Source: Pectobacterium polaris
GTDB lineage: Bacteria > Pseudomonadota > Gammaproteobacteria > Enterobacterales > Enterobacteriaceae
DNA: 64,000 bases
Assembly (NCBI RefSeq): GCF_002307355.1
Contig: NZ_CP017481.1
Span: 4,762,825 to 4,826,824 of the forward strand
Direction of reading: 5' to 3'
Shown here: in pieces, positions 1-9,044 of the stretch
Position numbering within the stretch: the first letter of the stretch is position 1
Layout of the letters: every line of letters starts with the position of its first letter
Made by a program: the position numbers and the translations under genes
Notes under the pieces: generated by a model
What the model was told of the DNA's origin: nothing
Seen by the model: the letters and a program-made list of their open reading frames with translations, nothing else
Databases searched by the model: none

Positions 1-4
1 AACA

Positions 5-34
5 AAAAAGCCTCCTGACCAGGAGGCTTTTTTT
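5..34 (+). terminator. pheA leader attenuator terminator
   Basis: A 7-bp GC-rich stem (10-16 with 21-27, loop GACC) is flanked by six A on the left and seven T on the right, 30 bases before the pheA start. In enterobacteria this position holds the pheL attenuator terminator, where read-through depends on translation of the Phe-rich leader peptide. The leader peptide itself would lie left of the window, so the attenuator role is inferred from position. Confidence 0.85.
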
Positions 35-64
35 ATATAAGAACATAAGACAGGTAACAGCATC

Positions 65-1225
65 ATGACAGACAACCCATTACTGGCACTGCGAGAACGC
101 ATCAGCGCATTGGATCTGCAATTAATTGAATTGTTGGCACAAAGACGAGAACTCGCGCTGGACGTTGCCCGCAGCAAATTGCATTCGCATCGCCCAATTC
201 GTGACAAAGAGCGTGAGCGTGATTTACTGGACAAACTGACCGCCGCTGGGAAAAAGCATCATCTTGATGGTCACTACATTACCCGCTTATTTCAGCTCAT
301 CATTGAAGATTCGGTACTGACGCAGCAAGCACTCTTGCAGCATCACCTCAACCAAACAACGTCACACTCTGCACGTATTGCGTTTCTCGGTCCGAAAGGA
401 TCTTATTCCCATCTCGCCGCTCGCCAATATGCCGCACGGCACTTCGAGCAGTTTGTTGAGTGTGGTTGCCTGAAATTTCAAGATATCTTCAACATGGTGG
501 AAACAGGGCAAGCGGACTATGCTGTTCTGCCGATTGAAAACACCAGCTCCGGCTCGATCAATGACGTCTACGATCTGCTGCAACACACGGCTTTATCCAT
601 CGTCGGCGAATTAACCAATCCGATCAATCACTGCGTTTTAGTTGCCACCGATACGTCATTGGAACAGATCGAAACAGTTTACAGCCACCCACAACCGTTC
701 CAGCAGTGCAGCCATTTCATTAACCGCTTTCCACACTGGAAGATTGAATATTGTGAGAGCACGGCCGCGGCGATGGAAAAAGTAGCCGCACTCAACTCAC
801 CGAAGGCAGCAGCACTCGGCAGCGAAGCCGGTGGTCAGCTTTATCAGCTACAGATGCTGGAACACGATCTGGCAAATCAGTCACAAAACATTACTCGCTT
901 TATTGTATTAGCACGCAAGCCAATTGACGTGACGGAACAAGTGCCGGCAAAAACCACGCTAATTATGGCAACCGGCCAACAGTCAGGTGCGCTGGTAGAA
1001 GCGCTGTTGGTATTGCGTGATAACGGCATTGTAATGACCAAGCTGGAATCCAGACCGATCAACGGTAATCCGTGGGAAGAGATGTTCTATCTGGACGTAC
1101 AGGCCAACCTGCGCAGCGATGCCATGCAGAAAGCGCTAAAAGGATTATCCCCCATCACCCGCTCGTTAAAAGTGTTGGGCTGCTACCCGAGTGAAAACGT
1201 CGTACCCGTCGAGGTTAACGAATAA
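65..1225 (+). CDS. pheA: Bifunctional chorismate mutase / prephenate dehydratase (P-protein)
   Basis: Cytoplasmic enzyme that converts chorismate to prephenate and then to phenylpyruvate, committing flux to phenylalanine. The 386 residues match the length of E. coli PheA. The N-terminal ~100 residues form an AroQ-type chorismate mutase (start [20 protein letters not shown]). Residues ~100-285 form the prephenate dehydratase domain ([15 protein letters not shown] near its start). The C-terminal ~100 residues form the ACT regulatory domain that binds phenylalanine, with the ESRP motif in [14 protein letters not shown]. It is preceded by its attenuator and followed by a hairpin shared with convergent tyrA. 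Confidence 0.98.
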   Translation: MTDNPLLALRERISALDLQLIELLAQRRELALDVARSKLHSHRPIRDKERERDLLDKLTAAGKKHHLDGHYITRLFQLIIEDSVLTQQALLQHHLNQTTSHSARIAFLGPKGSYSHLAARQYAARHFEQFVECGCLKFQDIFNMVETGQADYAVLPIENTSSGSINDVYDLLQHTALSIVGELTNPINHCVLVATDTSLEQIETVYSHPQPFQQCSHFINRFPHWKIEYCESTAAAMEKVAALNSPKAAALGSEAGGQLYQLQMLEHDLANQSQNITRFIVLARKPIDVTEQVPAKTTLIMATGQQSGALVEALLVLRDNGIVMTKLESRPINGNPWEEMFYLDVQANLRSDAMQKALKGLSPITRSLKVLGCYPSENVVPVEVNE

Positions 1226-1230
1226 TTGAA

Positions 1231-1262
1231 AAAGCCATCCTGGTATTCCCGGGATGGCTTCT
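1231..1262. terminator. Convergent terminator between pheA and tyrA
   Basis: Inverted repeat AAGCCATCC (1232-1240) with GGATGGCTT (1252-1260), A-rich on the left and T-rich on the right. It lies between two convergent genes and can serve both strands. Confidence 0.85.
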
Positions 1263-1289
1263 TAAACACAACCAAGATAGCGAACGTAC

Positions 1290-2411
1290 TTATTGACGAA
1301 TATCGTTTGCCTGACGCAAAAGCACCCGGCTCTCCGCCTGAAAGCGTTTGGCATAGTCGCCAAACCAGTGTTCGACTTTCTTAAAGCGGTTAATAAATTC
1401 GGCTTTATCCGTTTGCTCCAGTAACTCAATCGCTTCGCCAAAACGTTGGTAGTAACGCTTAATCAACGCCAGATTATCCGCTGAAGACATAATAATGTCG
1501 GCATAAAGCTGCGGATCCTGCGCAAACAGCCGTCCAACCATGATCAATTCCAGACGATAGATTGGCGATGACAGCGCTAATAGCTGTTCAAGCTGCACGT
1601 TCTCTTCCGCTAAATGCAGACCATAGGCGAATGTCGCAAAGTGACGCAGCGCCTGAATGAACATCATGTTCTGATCGTGTTCGACTGCACTGATACGATG
1701 CAGGCGCGCGCCCCACACCTGAATCTGTTCCAGTAACCACTGGTAAGCTTCCGGCTGCCGACCGTCACAATAGACGACAACCTGCTTGGCAAGGCTACCG
1801 CTGTCTGGCCCAAACATAGGGTGTAACCCAAGTACCGGGCCACTATGCACCGCCAGCATCGCCTGAAGCGGGCCATTTTTTACTGATGCCAAATCAACCA
1901 AAATACAGTCATCAGGTAAAACAGGCAGACGGGCAATAACCTGTTCAGTCACGTGAATCGGCACGCTAACAATCACCATACCGGCATCAGACAGCAGTTC
2001 ATCAGCACGCGGCCAATCATCTTGCTCCAGGATCCTCACCTGATAGCCCGACAGCGTCAGCATTTTCTCAAACAGGTTGCCCATTTGACCGCGGCCACCG
2101 ATGATAACGACCGGGCGCAACTGCGGGCACAGCGTTTTAAAGCCTTTGTCGTTTTCACTGGTATAGGATTCGCGCATGGTGCGCCGCAGGATATCCTCAA
2201 TGAGATCCGGCGGAACCCCCATCGACTCCGCTTCTTTACGACGTGAGCTGAGCATGGCCGCTTCACGATCGGGCGCATAAATGGGCAAACCATAGCGGCT
2301 TTTCACTTCACCCACTTCTGCCACCAAACGCAACCGACGTGATAACAGCGCGACAAGCTCCTTATCAACCTCATCTATCTGATCACGCAATACGGTCAGT
2401 TCAGCTACCAT
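1290..2411 (-). CDS. tyrA: Bifunctional chorismate mutase / prephenate dehydrogenase (T-protein)
   Basis: Converts chorismate to prephenate and then oxidatively to 4-hydroxyphenylpyruvate with NAD+, the tyrosine branch. The 373 residues equal the E. coli length. An AroQ chorismate mutase domain covers residues 1-~90 ([19 protein letters not shown]), followed by a dinucleotide-binding stretch ([15 protein letters not shown], about residue 100) and a substrate segment with [10 protein letters not shown]. It starts 6 bases after aroF. Its Shine-Dalgarno (AGGAG) sits in the last aroF codons, so the two genes form an operon. Confidence 0.98.
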   Translation of the reverse strand: MVAELTVLRDQIDEVDKELVALLSRRLRLVAEVGEVKSRYGLPIYAPDREAAMLSSRRKEAESMGVPPDLIEDILRRTMRESYTSENDKGFKTLCPQLRPVVIIGGRGQMGNLFEKMLTLSGYQVRILEQDDWPRADELLSDAGMVIVSVPIHVTEQVIARLPVLPDDCILVDLASVKNGPLQAMLAVHSGPVLGLHPMFGPDSGSLAKQVVVYCDGRQPEAYQWLLEQIQVWGARLHRISAVEHDQNMMFIQALRHFATFAYGLHLAEENVQLEQLLALSSPIYRLELIMVGRLFAQDPQLYADIIMSSADNLALIKRYYQRFGEAIELLEQTDKAEFINRFKKVEHWFGDYAKRFQAESRVLLRQANDIRQ

Positions 2412-2417
2412 CTTTTG

Positions 2418-3491
2418 TTACTCTCCTGAATGTTTCACACGTGCAGCGCTCAGATCTTGATGAACGGAACGCAGCAACGTCTCTGTACTTTCCCAACTGA
2501 TACAGGCATCCGTGACCGATACACCGTAGCGCATATCTGAACGCGGCTGTTCTGAAGACTGGCTCCCCTCGTTAAGGTGGCTTTCCAGCATCAAACCTAT
2601 AATGGAACGATTTCCCGCCTTGATTTGTTCAATCGCAGATTCAACAACAAGTGGCTGACGGCGGTAGTCTTTATTCGAATTACCGTGACTACAATCTATC
2701 ATCAGCGCAGGTCTCAGTCCCGCTTCCTGCATCTGTTTTTCACATTCAGCGACATCTTGCGCACTGTAGTTTGGTTTTTTACCGCCGCGCAGAATCACAT
2801 GACCATCAATGTTCCCTTGCGTTTGCAGCAGACAAACTTGCCCAGTTTGGTTGATACCCACAAAGCGATGTGGCATCGCGGCGGCTCTCATCGCGTTGAT
2901 CGCCGTTCCCAGACTACCATCCGTACCGTTTTTGAACCCGACAGGCATCGACAGGCCGGAAGCCATCTCACGGTGCGTTTGTGATTCTGTCGTACGTGCA
3001 CCGATAGCCGACCAGCTGAACAAATCACCCAAGTATTGCGGGCTGTTTGGATCAAGCGCTTCGGTCGCCAATGGCAGACCCATATTGACCAGTTCCAGCA
3101 GCAACCCACGCGCGATGTGCAGCCCTGCTTCCACATCAAATGAACCATCCATGAACGGATCGTTGATGAGCCCTTTCCAGCCCACGGTGGTACGCGGTTT
3201 TTCAAAATAAACACGCATGACAATGTAGAGGCGATCGTTTAATTCAGCAGCAAGCGACTGCAGGCGGCGCGCGTATTCCAACGCAGCATCCGTGTCATGA
3301 ATCGAGCAAGGCCCGCAGACGATCAGCAACCGATCGTCACGCCCATGAATGATATCCGCAATGGTTGCTCTCGCTTGCGCAATATCGCGCTGCTCTGCGT
3401 CGTTAAGCGGAAACTTGGCTTTCAATTCATCGGGTGTAATTAAAACCTGCTCTGCACTGATATTAATATTGTTAAGTGAATCTTTTTGCAT
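2418..3491 (-). CDS. aroF: 3-deoxy-D-arabino-heptulosonate 7-phosphate synthase, Tyr-sensitive type
   Basis: First enzyme of the shikimate pathway: phosphoenolpyruvate plus erythrose 4-phosphate gives DAHP. The 357-residue class I enzyme contains LLIVCGPCSIHD and the late metal/substrate motif MIDCSHGNSNKD. Assignment to AroF rather than AroG or AroH rests on the operon with tyrA and the neighbouring pheA, as in E. coli. In E. coli the aroF-tyrA operon is repressed by TyrR with tyrosine. A partial TyrR-like site is visible about 120 bases upstream. Confidence 0.97.
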   Translation of the reverse strand: MQKDSLNNINISAEQVLITPDELKAKFPLNDAEQRDIAQARATIADIIHGRDDRLLIVCGPCSIHDTDAALEYARRLQSLAAELNDRLYIVMRVYFEKPRTTVGWKGLINDPFMDGSFDVEAGLHIARGLLLELVNMGLPLATEALDPNSPQYLGDLFSWSAIGARTTESQTHREMASGLSMPVGFKNGTDGSLGTAINAMRAAAMPHRFVGINQTGQVCLLQTQGNIDGHVILRGGKKPNYSAQDVAECEKQMQEAGLRPALMIDCSHGNSNKDYRRQPLVVESAIEQIKAGNRSIIGLMLESHLNEGSQSSEQPRSDMRYGVSVTDACISWESTETLLRSVHQDLSAARVKHSGE

Positions 3492-3612
3492 GATCCCATT
3501 CCTGAAGAGTTCGGTATGTTCGCGATCGCCTGTAAAGACTACTGTCTGTACAACCTGCCTACGCGTGATGTTTACACCATAACACGAACCGTAAAGATTT
3601 CAATCCACTTAG

Positions 3613-3630
3613 TGTAAATAAAAAATTACC
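3613..3630 (-). promoter_or_regulatory. Candidate TyrR box upstream of aroF
   Basis: The TyrR box consensus is TGTAAA-N6-TTTACA. Here TGTAAA (3613-3618) is perfect and the second half (ATTACC) matches 4 of 6. Two further half-sites, TTTACA at 3571-3576 and CGTAAA at 3590-3595, lie nearer aroF. E. coli aroF is controlled by several TyrR boxes, which makes the reading plausible, but the match is imperfect. Confidence 0.4.
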
Positions 3631-3740
3631 ACCCTAAATATTGCCAGAAAAATGATATCTGCCAGCCCTATCACTTCCCGATACAACCATGCTAATCCCT
3701 GCCGTGAATAATGGTAGAATCACGCCAACAAGGGGGAAGG

Positions 3741-4457
3741 ATGCTGAAAGCCATAATCATCGATGACGAACAGCTGGCACGTGAAGAGCTCAGCCTGCTG
3801 CTGGAAAATGAGTCTGATATCACCATCATTGCACAATGCAGCAATGCGCTGGAGGCGATACCGGCTATCCATCGGCTGCAACCGGATGTGATTTTTCTGG
3901 ATATACAAATGCCAAAGGTCAGCGGATTAGAGCTGGTCGCCATGTTAGATCCAGAAAATATGCCTTATGTCGTCTTCGTGACAGCCTATGATGAGTACGC
4001 GGTGAGGGCATTTGAAGAGCATGCTTTTGACTATTTACTCAAACCACTGGACGCACAGCGGCTAAGCAAAACGCTAAATCGTTTACGTCGCGGAGTCAGT
4101 GTAAATAAAAACGTACAGATAATTTCAGAGCCCTTGCTTCGCCATATTCCCTGTAACGGACACAACCGTATTTTTTTGCTCAAGATTGAGGAAGTCGAGT
4201 ATCTTTGTTCAGAACTCAGCGGCGTACACGTCGTGGGTGTCAGCCAGTCTGGCTATACCCAACTTTCATTGAAAACGCTGGAAGAGAAAACGCCTTTCGT
4301 CCGTTGCCATCGCCAATACATGGTTAATACGGAACAGCTGAAAGAAATCCAGTTAATGGAGAACGGCGCAGCAGAAGTATTGACGCATACGGGAAAACAC
4401 ATCCCCGTCAGTCGCCGCTACCTCAAATTACTGAAAGAAAAATTGGGCATCGCCTGA
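3741..4457 (+). CDS. btsR: LytTR-family response regulator, BtsR (YehT)-like
   Basis: Two-component response regulator of 238 residues, close to the 239 of E. coli BtsR, which with kinase BtsS controls the pyruvate transporter gene btsT. The receiver domain (1-~120) has the acidic pair IIDDEQ, phospho-acceptor Asp in FLDIQMP and Lys in DYLLKPLD. A LytTR DNA-binding domain covers ~137-238 (FVRCHRQYMVNTEQL, IPVSRRYLKLLKEKL). The start at 3741 follows GGGGGAAGG; an earlier in-frame GTG-like start would add ten poor residues. No histidine kinase gene is adjacent, so the partner must be elsewhere. Confidence 0.82.
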   Translation: MLKAIIIDDEQLAREELSLLLENESDITIIAQCSNALEAIPAIHRLQPDVIFLDIQMPKVSGLELVAMLDPENMPYVVFVTAYDEYAVRAFEEHAFDYLLKPLDAQRLSKTLNRLRRGVSVNKNVQIISEPLLRHIPCNGHNRIFLLKIEEVEYLCSELSGVHVVGVSQSGYTQLSLKTLEEKTPFVRCHRQYMVNTEQLKEIQLMENGAAEVLTHTGKHIPVSRRYLKLLKEKLGIA

Positions 4458-4500
4458 TGCGATGCTTCTTCAGGCCGATGGCCGAAACATTGAAGGTTTG

Positions 4501-4851
4501 ATGATGAAATACAGTTATGTCTTGGCTGTAATTCTTTTAATGACAGCATGCCAAAGCAACGTCCCGTCGCTCCCCGCTAAAAGTGAGTCAGGCTTCTGGT
4601 ACGAAACAGGTTATCAGGATGCAATCTCTGGCATGGTCGTAAAGGACGATAGCACTTTGCAGGAATGGTTTGGTACTCCCCAAGTTGACCGTGAAACCTA
4701 CCTGCGTGGCTATCAGGCCGGACAGTCGGCTTTTTGCGGTACAGATAACATGGAAGAATGGGGAAAAGCAGGGAAAAACTTTCCCGCCAGCTGCGACGGC
4801 GTAGAGAATGCGGAGATACTGCGAGCTCGCTGGCAACAGAGTCTGCCTTAA
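4501..4851 (+). CDS. yfiL: YfiL-like small lipoprotein (DUF2799-type)
   Basis: Predicted lipoprotein of 116 residues with a short signal sequence and lipobox LMTAC near residue 17. The body has the repeated pattern YxxGYQDAxSG and YLRGYQAGQ, typical of small DUF2799-type proteins, and a late conserved-looking segment FPASCDGVENAE. It sits after the aroF region, the position of yfiL in E. coli, but separated from aroF by the BtsR-like gene. Two ATGs in tandem (4501, 4504) both fit. The molecular role is unknown. Confidence 0.7.
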   Translation: MMKYSYVLAVILLMTACQSNVPSLPAKSESGFWYETGYQDAISGMVVKDDSTLQEWFGTPQVDRETYLRGYQAGQSAFCGTDNMEEWGKAGKNFPASCDGVENAEILRARWQQSLP

Positions 4852-5113
4852 CACTTTCTCAAAGATAAAACGATGAGCCATACTCACCAGCAATTTAGCT
4901 GGCAAAACGCTATCGTTCATCGCATCTGGTAACAATTCCACTCACTTTTGTACTCACACAGAAATACGTCAGACATACCTCCCTCTATTATCGCTCACAC
5001 TAAATAATCACATTCAGTTATTAACAACCTGATACTGAGATACCGAAGAATCATATCCCACTGATAGCTAAATCTATTATTCCTGATAGCGATTGATATT
5101 ATGGAGTGCTCAT

Positions 5114-6052
5114 ATGTCCGGTTCAAACAAGCCTCATAACCCGTCTCTAAATAGCAGCTCAAGACTCTTATCACACGCTACCTCATCACAGGAAAGCCAT
5201 GATGAACGAGTCGCTGCGGTAAAGAACAACATTATCGAATCCGGCGACCATCCCGGCATTGCCGTAGAGGAACAACTCGCGATTCTAGAGGCGTTCTCTC
5301 ACCTTGAGCTAGGCAAGTTTTTACTAAAACATCACGGGTTAAATGCGTACTGGACGCATAATGTGATAACACATCAGCCAGCTCACTATGTTAATCCACT
5401 CGAAGAAATCATCTATACACAGTTACCCAGCGTTTTGGCAACACGTGAACGATTTGGTATTTTCCAACGCCTGCTTCAAGAGCTCTTGCGCCCCGACGCC
5501 ATTATGGTATCGGTCCCTTGTGGCGTCATGGCCGATTTACTGCTGTTGGACTATACGCGACATCGAGATGTGAAATTAATCGGGATCGATCTGGATAAAC
5601 AGGCGCTGGAAGAAGCGTATAAACTTGCAAGTCAGCAAGGGCTGGAAAATAAGATATCGTTGGTACTTGCTGATGCCTGGACAATTGATTTGGCAGCACA
5701 AGCAGATGTGATTACCAGCAACGGGCTCAACGTCTATGAACAAGATGATGACAAAGTTACTGAGCTTTACCGCGTGTTCTACTCAGGTCTGAAACCTGGA
5801 GGTACGCTGATAACCAGCTTTATGACACCGCCACCGACTCTGTCGCAAGATTCCCCATGGATAAATACCGATCCGAAATTGCTGGCCCTCCAATCTGTAC
5901 TTTTCTCACGCATTATCGGGGCAACATGGACAGCGTTTCGTACCCACAAACAAACACAGTTGCAGCTAGAGCAGGCAGGATTTACAGATATTCAATTTAT
6001 TAACGACCATATGCACATGTACCCAACAGTCATCGCGAATAAACCGTTCTGA
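5114..6052 (+). CDS. Class I SAM-dependent methyltransferase family protein
   Basis: Protein of 312 residues. The first ~80 residues are hydrophilic and helical. The central part resembles a Rossmann-fold methyltransferase: a glycine/serine turn at VSVPCGVMADLLLLDY (motif I position), an acidic residue ending strand 2 in LIGIDLDKQAL, LADAWTID as motif II, and a strand-plus-LKPGGTLI motif before the C-terminal strands. Motif I has Pro-Cys rather than the usual GxGxG. GGAG at 5103-5106 supports ATG 5114; an upstream in-frame TTG (5093) is less likely. The substrate cannot be deduced. It is followed by its own terminator. Confidence 0.75.
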   Translation: MSGSNKPHNPSLNSSSRLLSHATSSQESHDERVAAVKNNIIESGDHPGIAVEEQLAILEAFSHLELGKFLLKHHGLNAYWTHNVITHQPAHYVNPLEEIIYTQLPSVLATRERFGIFQRLLQELLRPDAIMVSVPCGVMADLLLLDYTRHRDVKLIGIDLDKQALEEAYKLASQQGLENKISLVLADAWTIDLAAQADVITSNGLNVYEQDDDKVTELYRVFYSGLKPGGTLITSFMTPPPTLSQDSPWINTDPKLLALQSVLFSRIIGATWTAFRTHKQTQLQLEQAGFTDIQFINDHMHMYPTVIANKPF

Positions 6053-6202
6053 ACAGGATAAAAGCGGTATCAACACGATATTTTGATCGCCGTAACCGAT
6101 CAATATTGAAAAATTGATCTGTATAAACGTTTATAAAATAACCATGTCTAATGTCATCATGGTACTGAAATTCAAACAATAATGATGGCACCAGGGAAAA
6201 CC

Positions 6203-6229
6203 AAGCCCACCAAGATGGTGGGCTTTTTA
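6203..6229 (+). terminator. Rho-independent terminator after methyltransferase gene
   Basis: Stem AGCCCACC (6204-6211) with GGTGGGCT (6217-6224), five-base loop, then a T-run. It lies about 150 bases after the methyltransferase stop. Confidence 0.88.
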
Positions 6230-6268
6230 CTGCCATAATAGTGCTTTGATGTCGTTCAGAGAGGAGAA

Positions 6269-6634
6269 CTACCATTCAAGGGACTGTTTACTCGCCTTAA
6301 GGTTTTCTTTGTACATCATATAAATGTTACTGTAATTGCACATGTCAAAACCGCTTTCACAGTAATCCTCGATGACCTTATCCATTATTTTTCTATCTTT
6401 AGCTTTAGAGGCGAGCTTAAAGGCGTTGAGGTTTTCCTTCTCCATCATACGCAACATACTTTCCTGACACATATCAAGACCACTCTCGCAGTAATCCTTC
6501 TTCACCGTATCTTTTATAAACTCGATAACTTCATTTTTTTGAGCTTCGGAGTTATCAAAATCCATAGGATGGATAAAATCAGCTTCCGCCATAAACGAGG
6601 AAAAAAAGAGAGGAATAAATAATAGTTTGCGCAT
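6269..6634 (-). CDS. Small secreted protein with duplicated DYCESGxDMC motif
   Basis: Hypothetical 121-residue protein with a clear signal peptide (hydrophobic residues 3-14, likely cleavage after AEA at 16-18). The mature part contains two copies of a 27-residue unit at residues 47-73 and 90-116. Each starts DYCESG, then DMC about three residues later, then MMxKENLxAxK. Each unit has two cysteines six residues apart, suggesting one disulfide per unit in the periplasm or outside the cell. I do not recognise the family. It stands alone between a terminated methyltransferase gene and the rplS operon. Confidence 0.7.
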   Translation of the reverse strand: MRKLLFIPLFFSSFMAEADFIHPMDFDNSEAQKNEVIEFIKDTVKKDYCESGLDMCQESMLRMMEKENLNAFKLASKAKDRKIMDKVIEDYCESGFDMCNYSNIYMMYKENLKASKQSLEW

Positions 6635-6796
6635 GTAGATCAGATCTTCCTTTAATTTTTAATAATATAGATGAGCAATGTTACATCCAGAAATATCCTA
6701 TCACTAGAAAACTTGCAGGTCACTTTCAACGGCTTTTACAGATGAATTTTTTCATTAGGCGAAGCATTTCTCTGCAAGGGCCGCCACTATCATGCA

Positions 6797-6830
6797 TAAA
6801 AAAAGGGCTTAGCCTTTGGCTAAACCCCTT
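6797..6830 (-). terminator. Terminator of the rpsP-rimM-trmD-rplS operon
   Basis: On the minus strand AGGGGTTTAGCC pairs with GGCTAAGCCC across a three-base loop and is followed by at least seven T. It lies 38 bases after the rplS stop. Confidence 0.92.
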
Positions 6831-6867
6831 ATCAATAACAACTTTCGGATGTTGCGAAAGCGCTATC

Positions 6868-7230
<363 letters not shown>

Positions 7231-7277
7231 CTAGGTAAACTGATAGTTGGGTTCGCGCGGTAAACCGGCGTAACCAC

Positions 7278-8033
7278 CTAATACTCTTGTTGCTCAGACT
7301 GATATTCACGTTGGAATTCAGCCAGCAACCTTGTTTGCTCGTCAGTCAGAGCTAGGCTTTTCAGAAGTTCAGGTCTTCTAAGCCAGGTTCGGCCCAGCGA
7401 CTGCTTCAATCGCCAGCGACGTATTTCCGCATGGTTGCCAGACAGTAACACTGCCGGAACGTCCATGCCTTCCAGTATTTCAGGGCGAGTGAAATGAGGA
7501 CAGTCCAGCAATCCATCGGCAAAAGAATCTTCTTCTGCTGAAGCCTGATGTCCCAGAACGCCCGGTATAAAGCGGGCAACGGAGTCAATCAGGGTCATCG
7601 CTGGCAGTTCCCCACCGCTGAGTACGTAATCGCCGATCGACCATTCTTCATCGATTTCGGTTTTAATTACGCGCTCATCAATCCCTTCGTACCGTCCACA
7701 GACCAGAATCATTTTCTGGTTCGTAGCGAGTTGATGTACGCCTTGCTGATCTAATTTACGGCCCTGAGGTGATAAATAAATCACTTTCGCGCCTTCGCCT
7801 GCCGCTGCTTTTGCTGCGTGGATCGCATCCCGTAAAGGTTGCACCATCATCAACATTCCGGGGCCGCCGCCGTAAGGCCGATCGTCCACGGTGCGATGCC
7901 GATCGTAAGTGAAATCACGAGGACTCCAATACTGTACGTTCAGCAGGCCATTTTTAACTGCCCGGCCAGTGACTCCGTAATCAGTAATCGCACGGAACAT
8001 CTCTGGAAACAGGCTAATCACCCCAATCCACAT
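7278..8033 (-). CDS. trmD: tRNA (guanine-N1)-methyltransferase
   Basis: Makes m1G37 next to the anticodon in tRNAs reading CNN and some other codons, preventing +1 frameshifting. SPOUT-fold enzyme of 251 residues; the knotted SAM site shows in [13 protein letters not shown] and [15 protein letters not shown]. The start [13 protein letters not shown] (8033) matches E. coli TrmD; an upstream extension of 19 residues in frame is not part of the family. It lies 38 bases after rimM and 62 before rplS. Confidence 0.98.
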   Translation of the reverse strand: MWIGVISLFPEMFRAITDYGVTGRAVKNGLLNVQYWSPRDFTYDRHRTVDDRPYGGGPGMLMMVQPLRDAIHAAKAAAGEGAKVIYLSPQGRKLDQQGVHQLATNQKMILVCGRYEGIDERVIKTEIDEEWSIGDYVLSGGELPAMTLIDSVARFIPGVLGHQASAEEDSFADGLLDCPHFTRPEILEGMDVPAVLLSGNHAEIRRWRLKQSLGRTWLRRPELLKSLALTDEQTRLLAEFQREYQSEQQEY

Positions 8034-8071
8034 AGTCTCGTTCCGCTGGATACTACTGGTTGATTCAGAGT

Positions 8072-8620
8072 TCAAAAACCAGGATCCCAATCTACTTCAA
8101 CAGTTTGAGCAGAAAGGTCGACGCGCTTAACAACCTGTTCGGTGAGGAACGGAACCAGCCGTTCCTTGACTCCGAAGGCATCTTTCAGGTTGGCCTTTAT
8201 TACCATCACATCGTTCGAGCCGGTTTCCATCATGTCGATGATTTTACCTAACTCATAACCGGCTACGGTCACGACCTGACAGCCAATAAGATCCTTCCAG
8301 TAATAATCACCTTCGCCCAGATCGGGCAGTTGTGACGAATCTACGACAATTTCACAATTGGTCAGTAAATTAGCCGCATCACGATCATCAGCACCTTTCA
8401 CTTTGATGATTAGGTCCTGATTGTGATACTTCCAGCCTTCAATCTCGACAAGCTGCCAACCGCTTTTACTCTGGATGAACCAAGGTTGATAATCAAAAAT
8501 GCTCTCGGCATCTTCGGTGGATGAAAACACTCTGAGCCAACCTCGGATGCCATATGCCGATCCTATCTTCCCCATCACAATCGGGTTAACGGGAGGTTTT
8601 GGGCTGAGTTGATTGCTCAT
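8072..8620 (-). CDS. rimM: Ribosome maturation factor RimM
   Basis: Assists 30S head maturation by binding uS19. 182 residues as in E. coli. The N-terminal beta-barrel starts [20 protein letters not shown] and the PRC-barrel region includes [11 protein letters not shown] and [12 protein letters not shown]. Start placed at MSNQL (8620), which aligns with E. coli MSKQL; three extra in-frame residues upstream are unlikely. It lies 18 bases after rpsP. Confidence 0.98.
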   Translation of the reverse strand: MSNQLSPKPPVNPIVMGKIGSAYGIRGWLRVFSSTEDAESIFDYQPWFIQSKSGWQLVEIEGWKYHNQDLIIKVKGADDRDAANLLTNCEIVVDSSQLPDLGEGDYYWKDLIGCQVVTVAGYELGKIIDMMETGSNDVMVIKANLKDAFGVKERLVPFLTEQVVKRVDLSAQTVEVDWDPGF

Positions 8621-8638
8621 TATCACCACCGCAACAGG

Positions 8639-8887
8639 TTATGCTGCTTTTTTAGCGTCTTTGATCAGCGAAGATACGCGATCAGACACAGTTGCACCCA
8701 GACCAAGCCAATGCTCGATACGGTCCAGATCCAGACGCAGGGCTTCTGCTTGACCAGATGCGATTGGGTTGAAGAAACCTACGCGCTCGATGAAACGACC
8801 ATCACGCGCATTGCGGCTATCGGTCACGACTACTTGATAGAAGGGGCGTTTTTTAGCGCCGCCACGTGCCAAACGAATTGTTACCAT
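8639..8887 (-). CDS. rpsP: 30S ribosomal protein bS16
   Basis: 82-residue small-subunit protein beginning [20 protein letters not shown], the canonical bS16 N-terminus. First gene of the operon. GAGG lies just before the ATG, and the mRNA leader contains a strong hairpin (8913-8942) followed upstream by a promoter. Confidence 0.99.
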   Translation of the reverse strand: MVTIRLARGGAKKRPFYQVVVTDSRNARDGRFIERVGFFNPIASGQAEALRLDLDRIEHWLGLGATVSDRVSSLIKDAKKAA

Positions 8888-8912
8888 AACATCCTCTTTA
8901 GTGAATAAAACA

Positions 8913-8942
8913 ACTGGGCCCCATCGAGGAACGGAGCCCAGT
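8913..8942 (-). promoter_or_regulatory. Leader hairpin ahead of rpsP
   Basis: In the rpsP leader ACTGGGC pairs with GCCCAGT (8936-8942 and 8913-8919 on the plus strand) around a ~16-base interior, then TGTTTT follows on the minus strand. It could be a weak attenuator or a simple leader stem. The role is not established by the sequence. Confidence 0.45.
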
Positions 8943-8964
8943 ATGTCATATAAAAAGCCCGAAA

Positions 8965-8992
8965 ATTTTACTCATTTTGGCGCAAAAAGCAA
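8965..8992 (-). promoter_or_regulatory. Sigma-70 promoter candidate for the rpsP operon
   Basis: On the minus strand TTGCTT, 16 bases, TAAAAT, ending about 80 bases before the rpsP start. The -10 matches 5 of 6 and the -35 4 of 6. Confidence 0.55.
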
Positions 8993-9044
8993 TCTAAAGC
9001 GTATAATCACGCCAAGAGTTTCTCTACACCATCGATTTCGGTGA

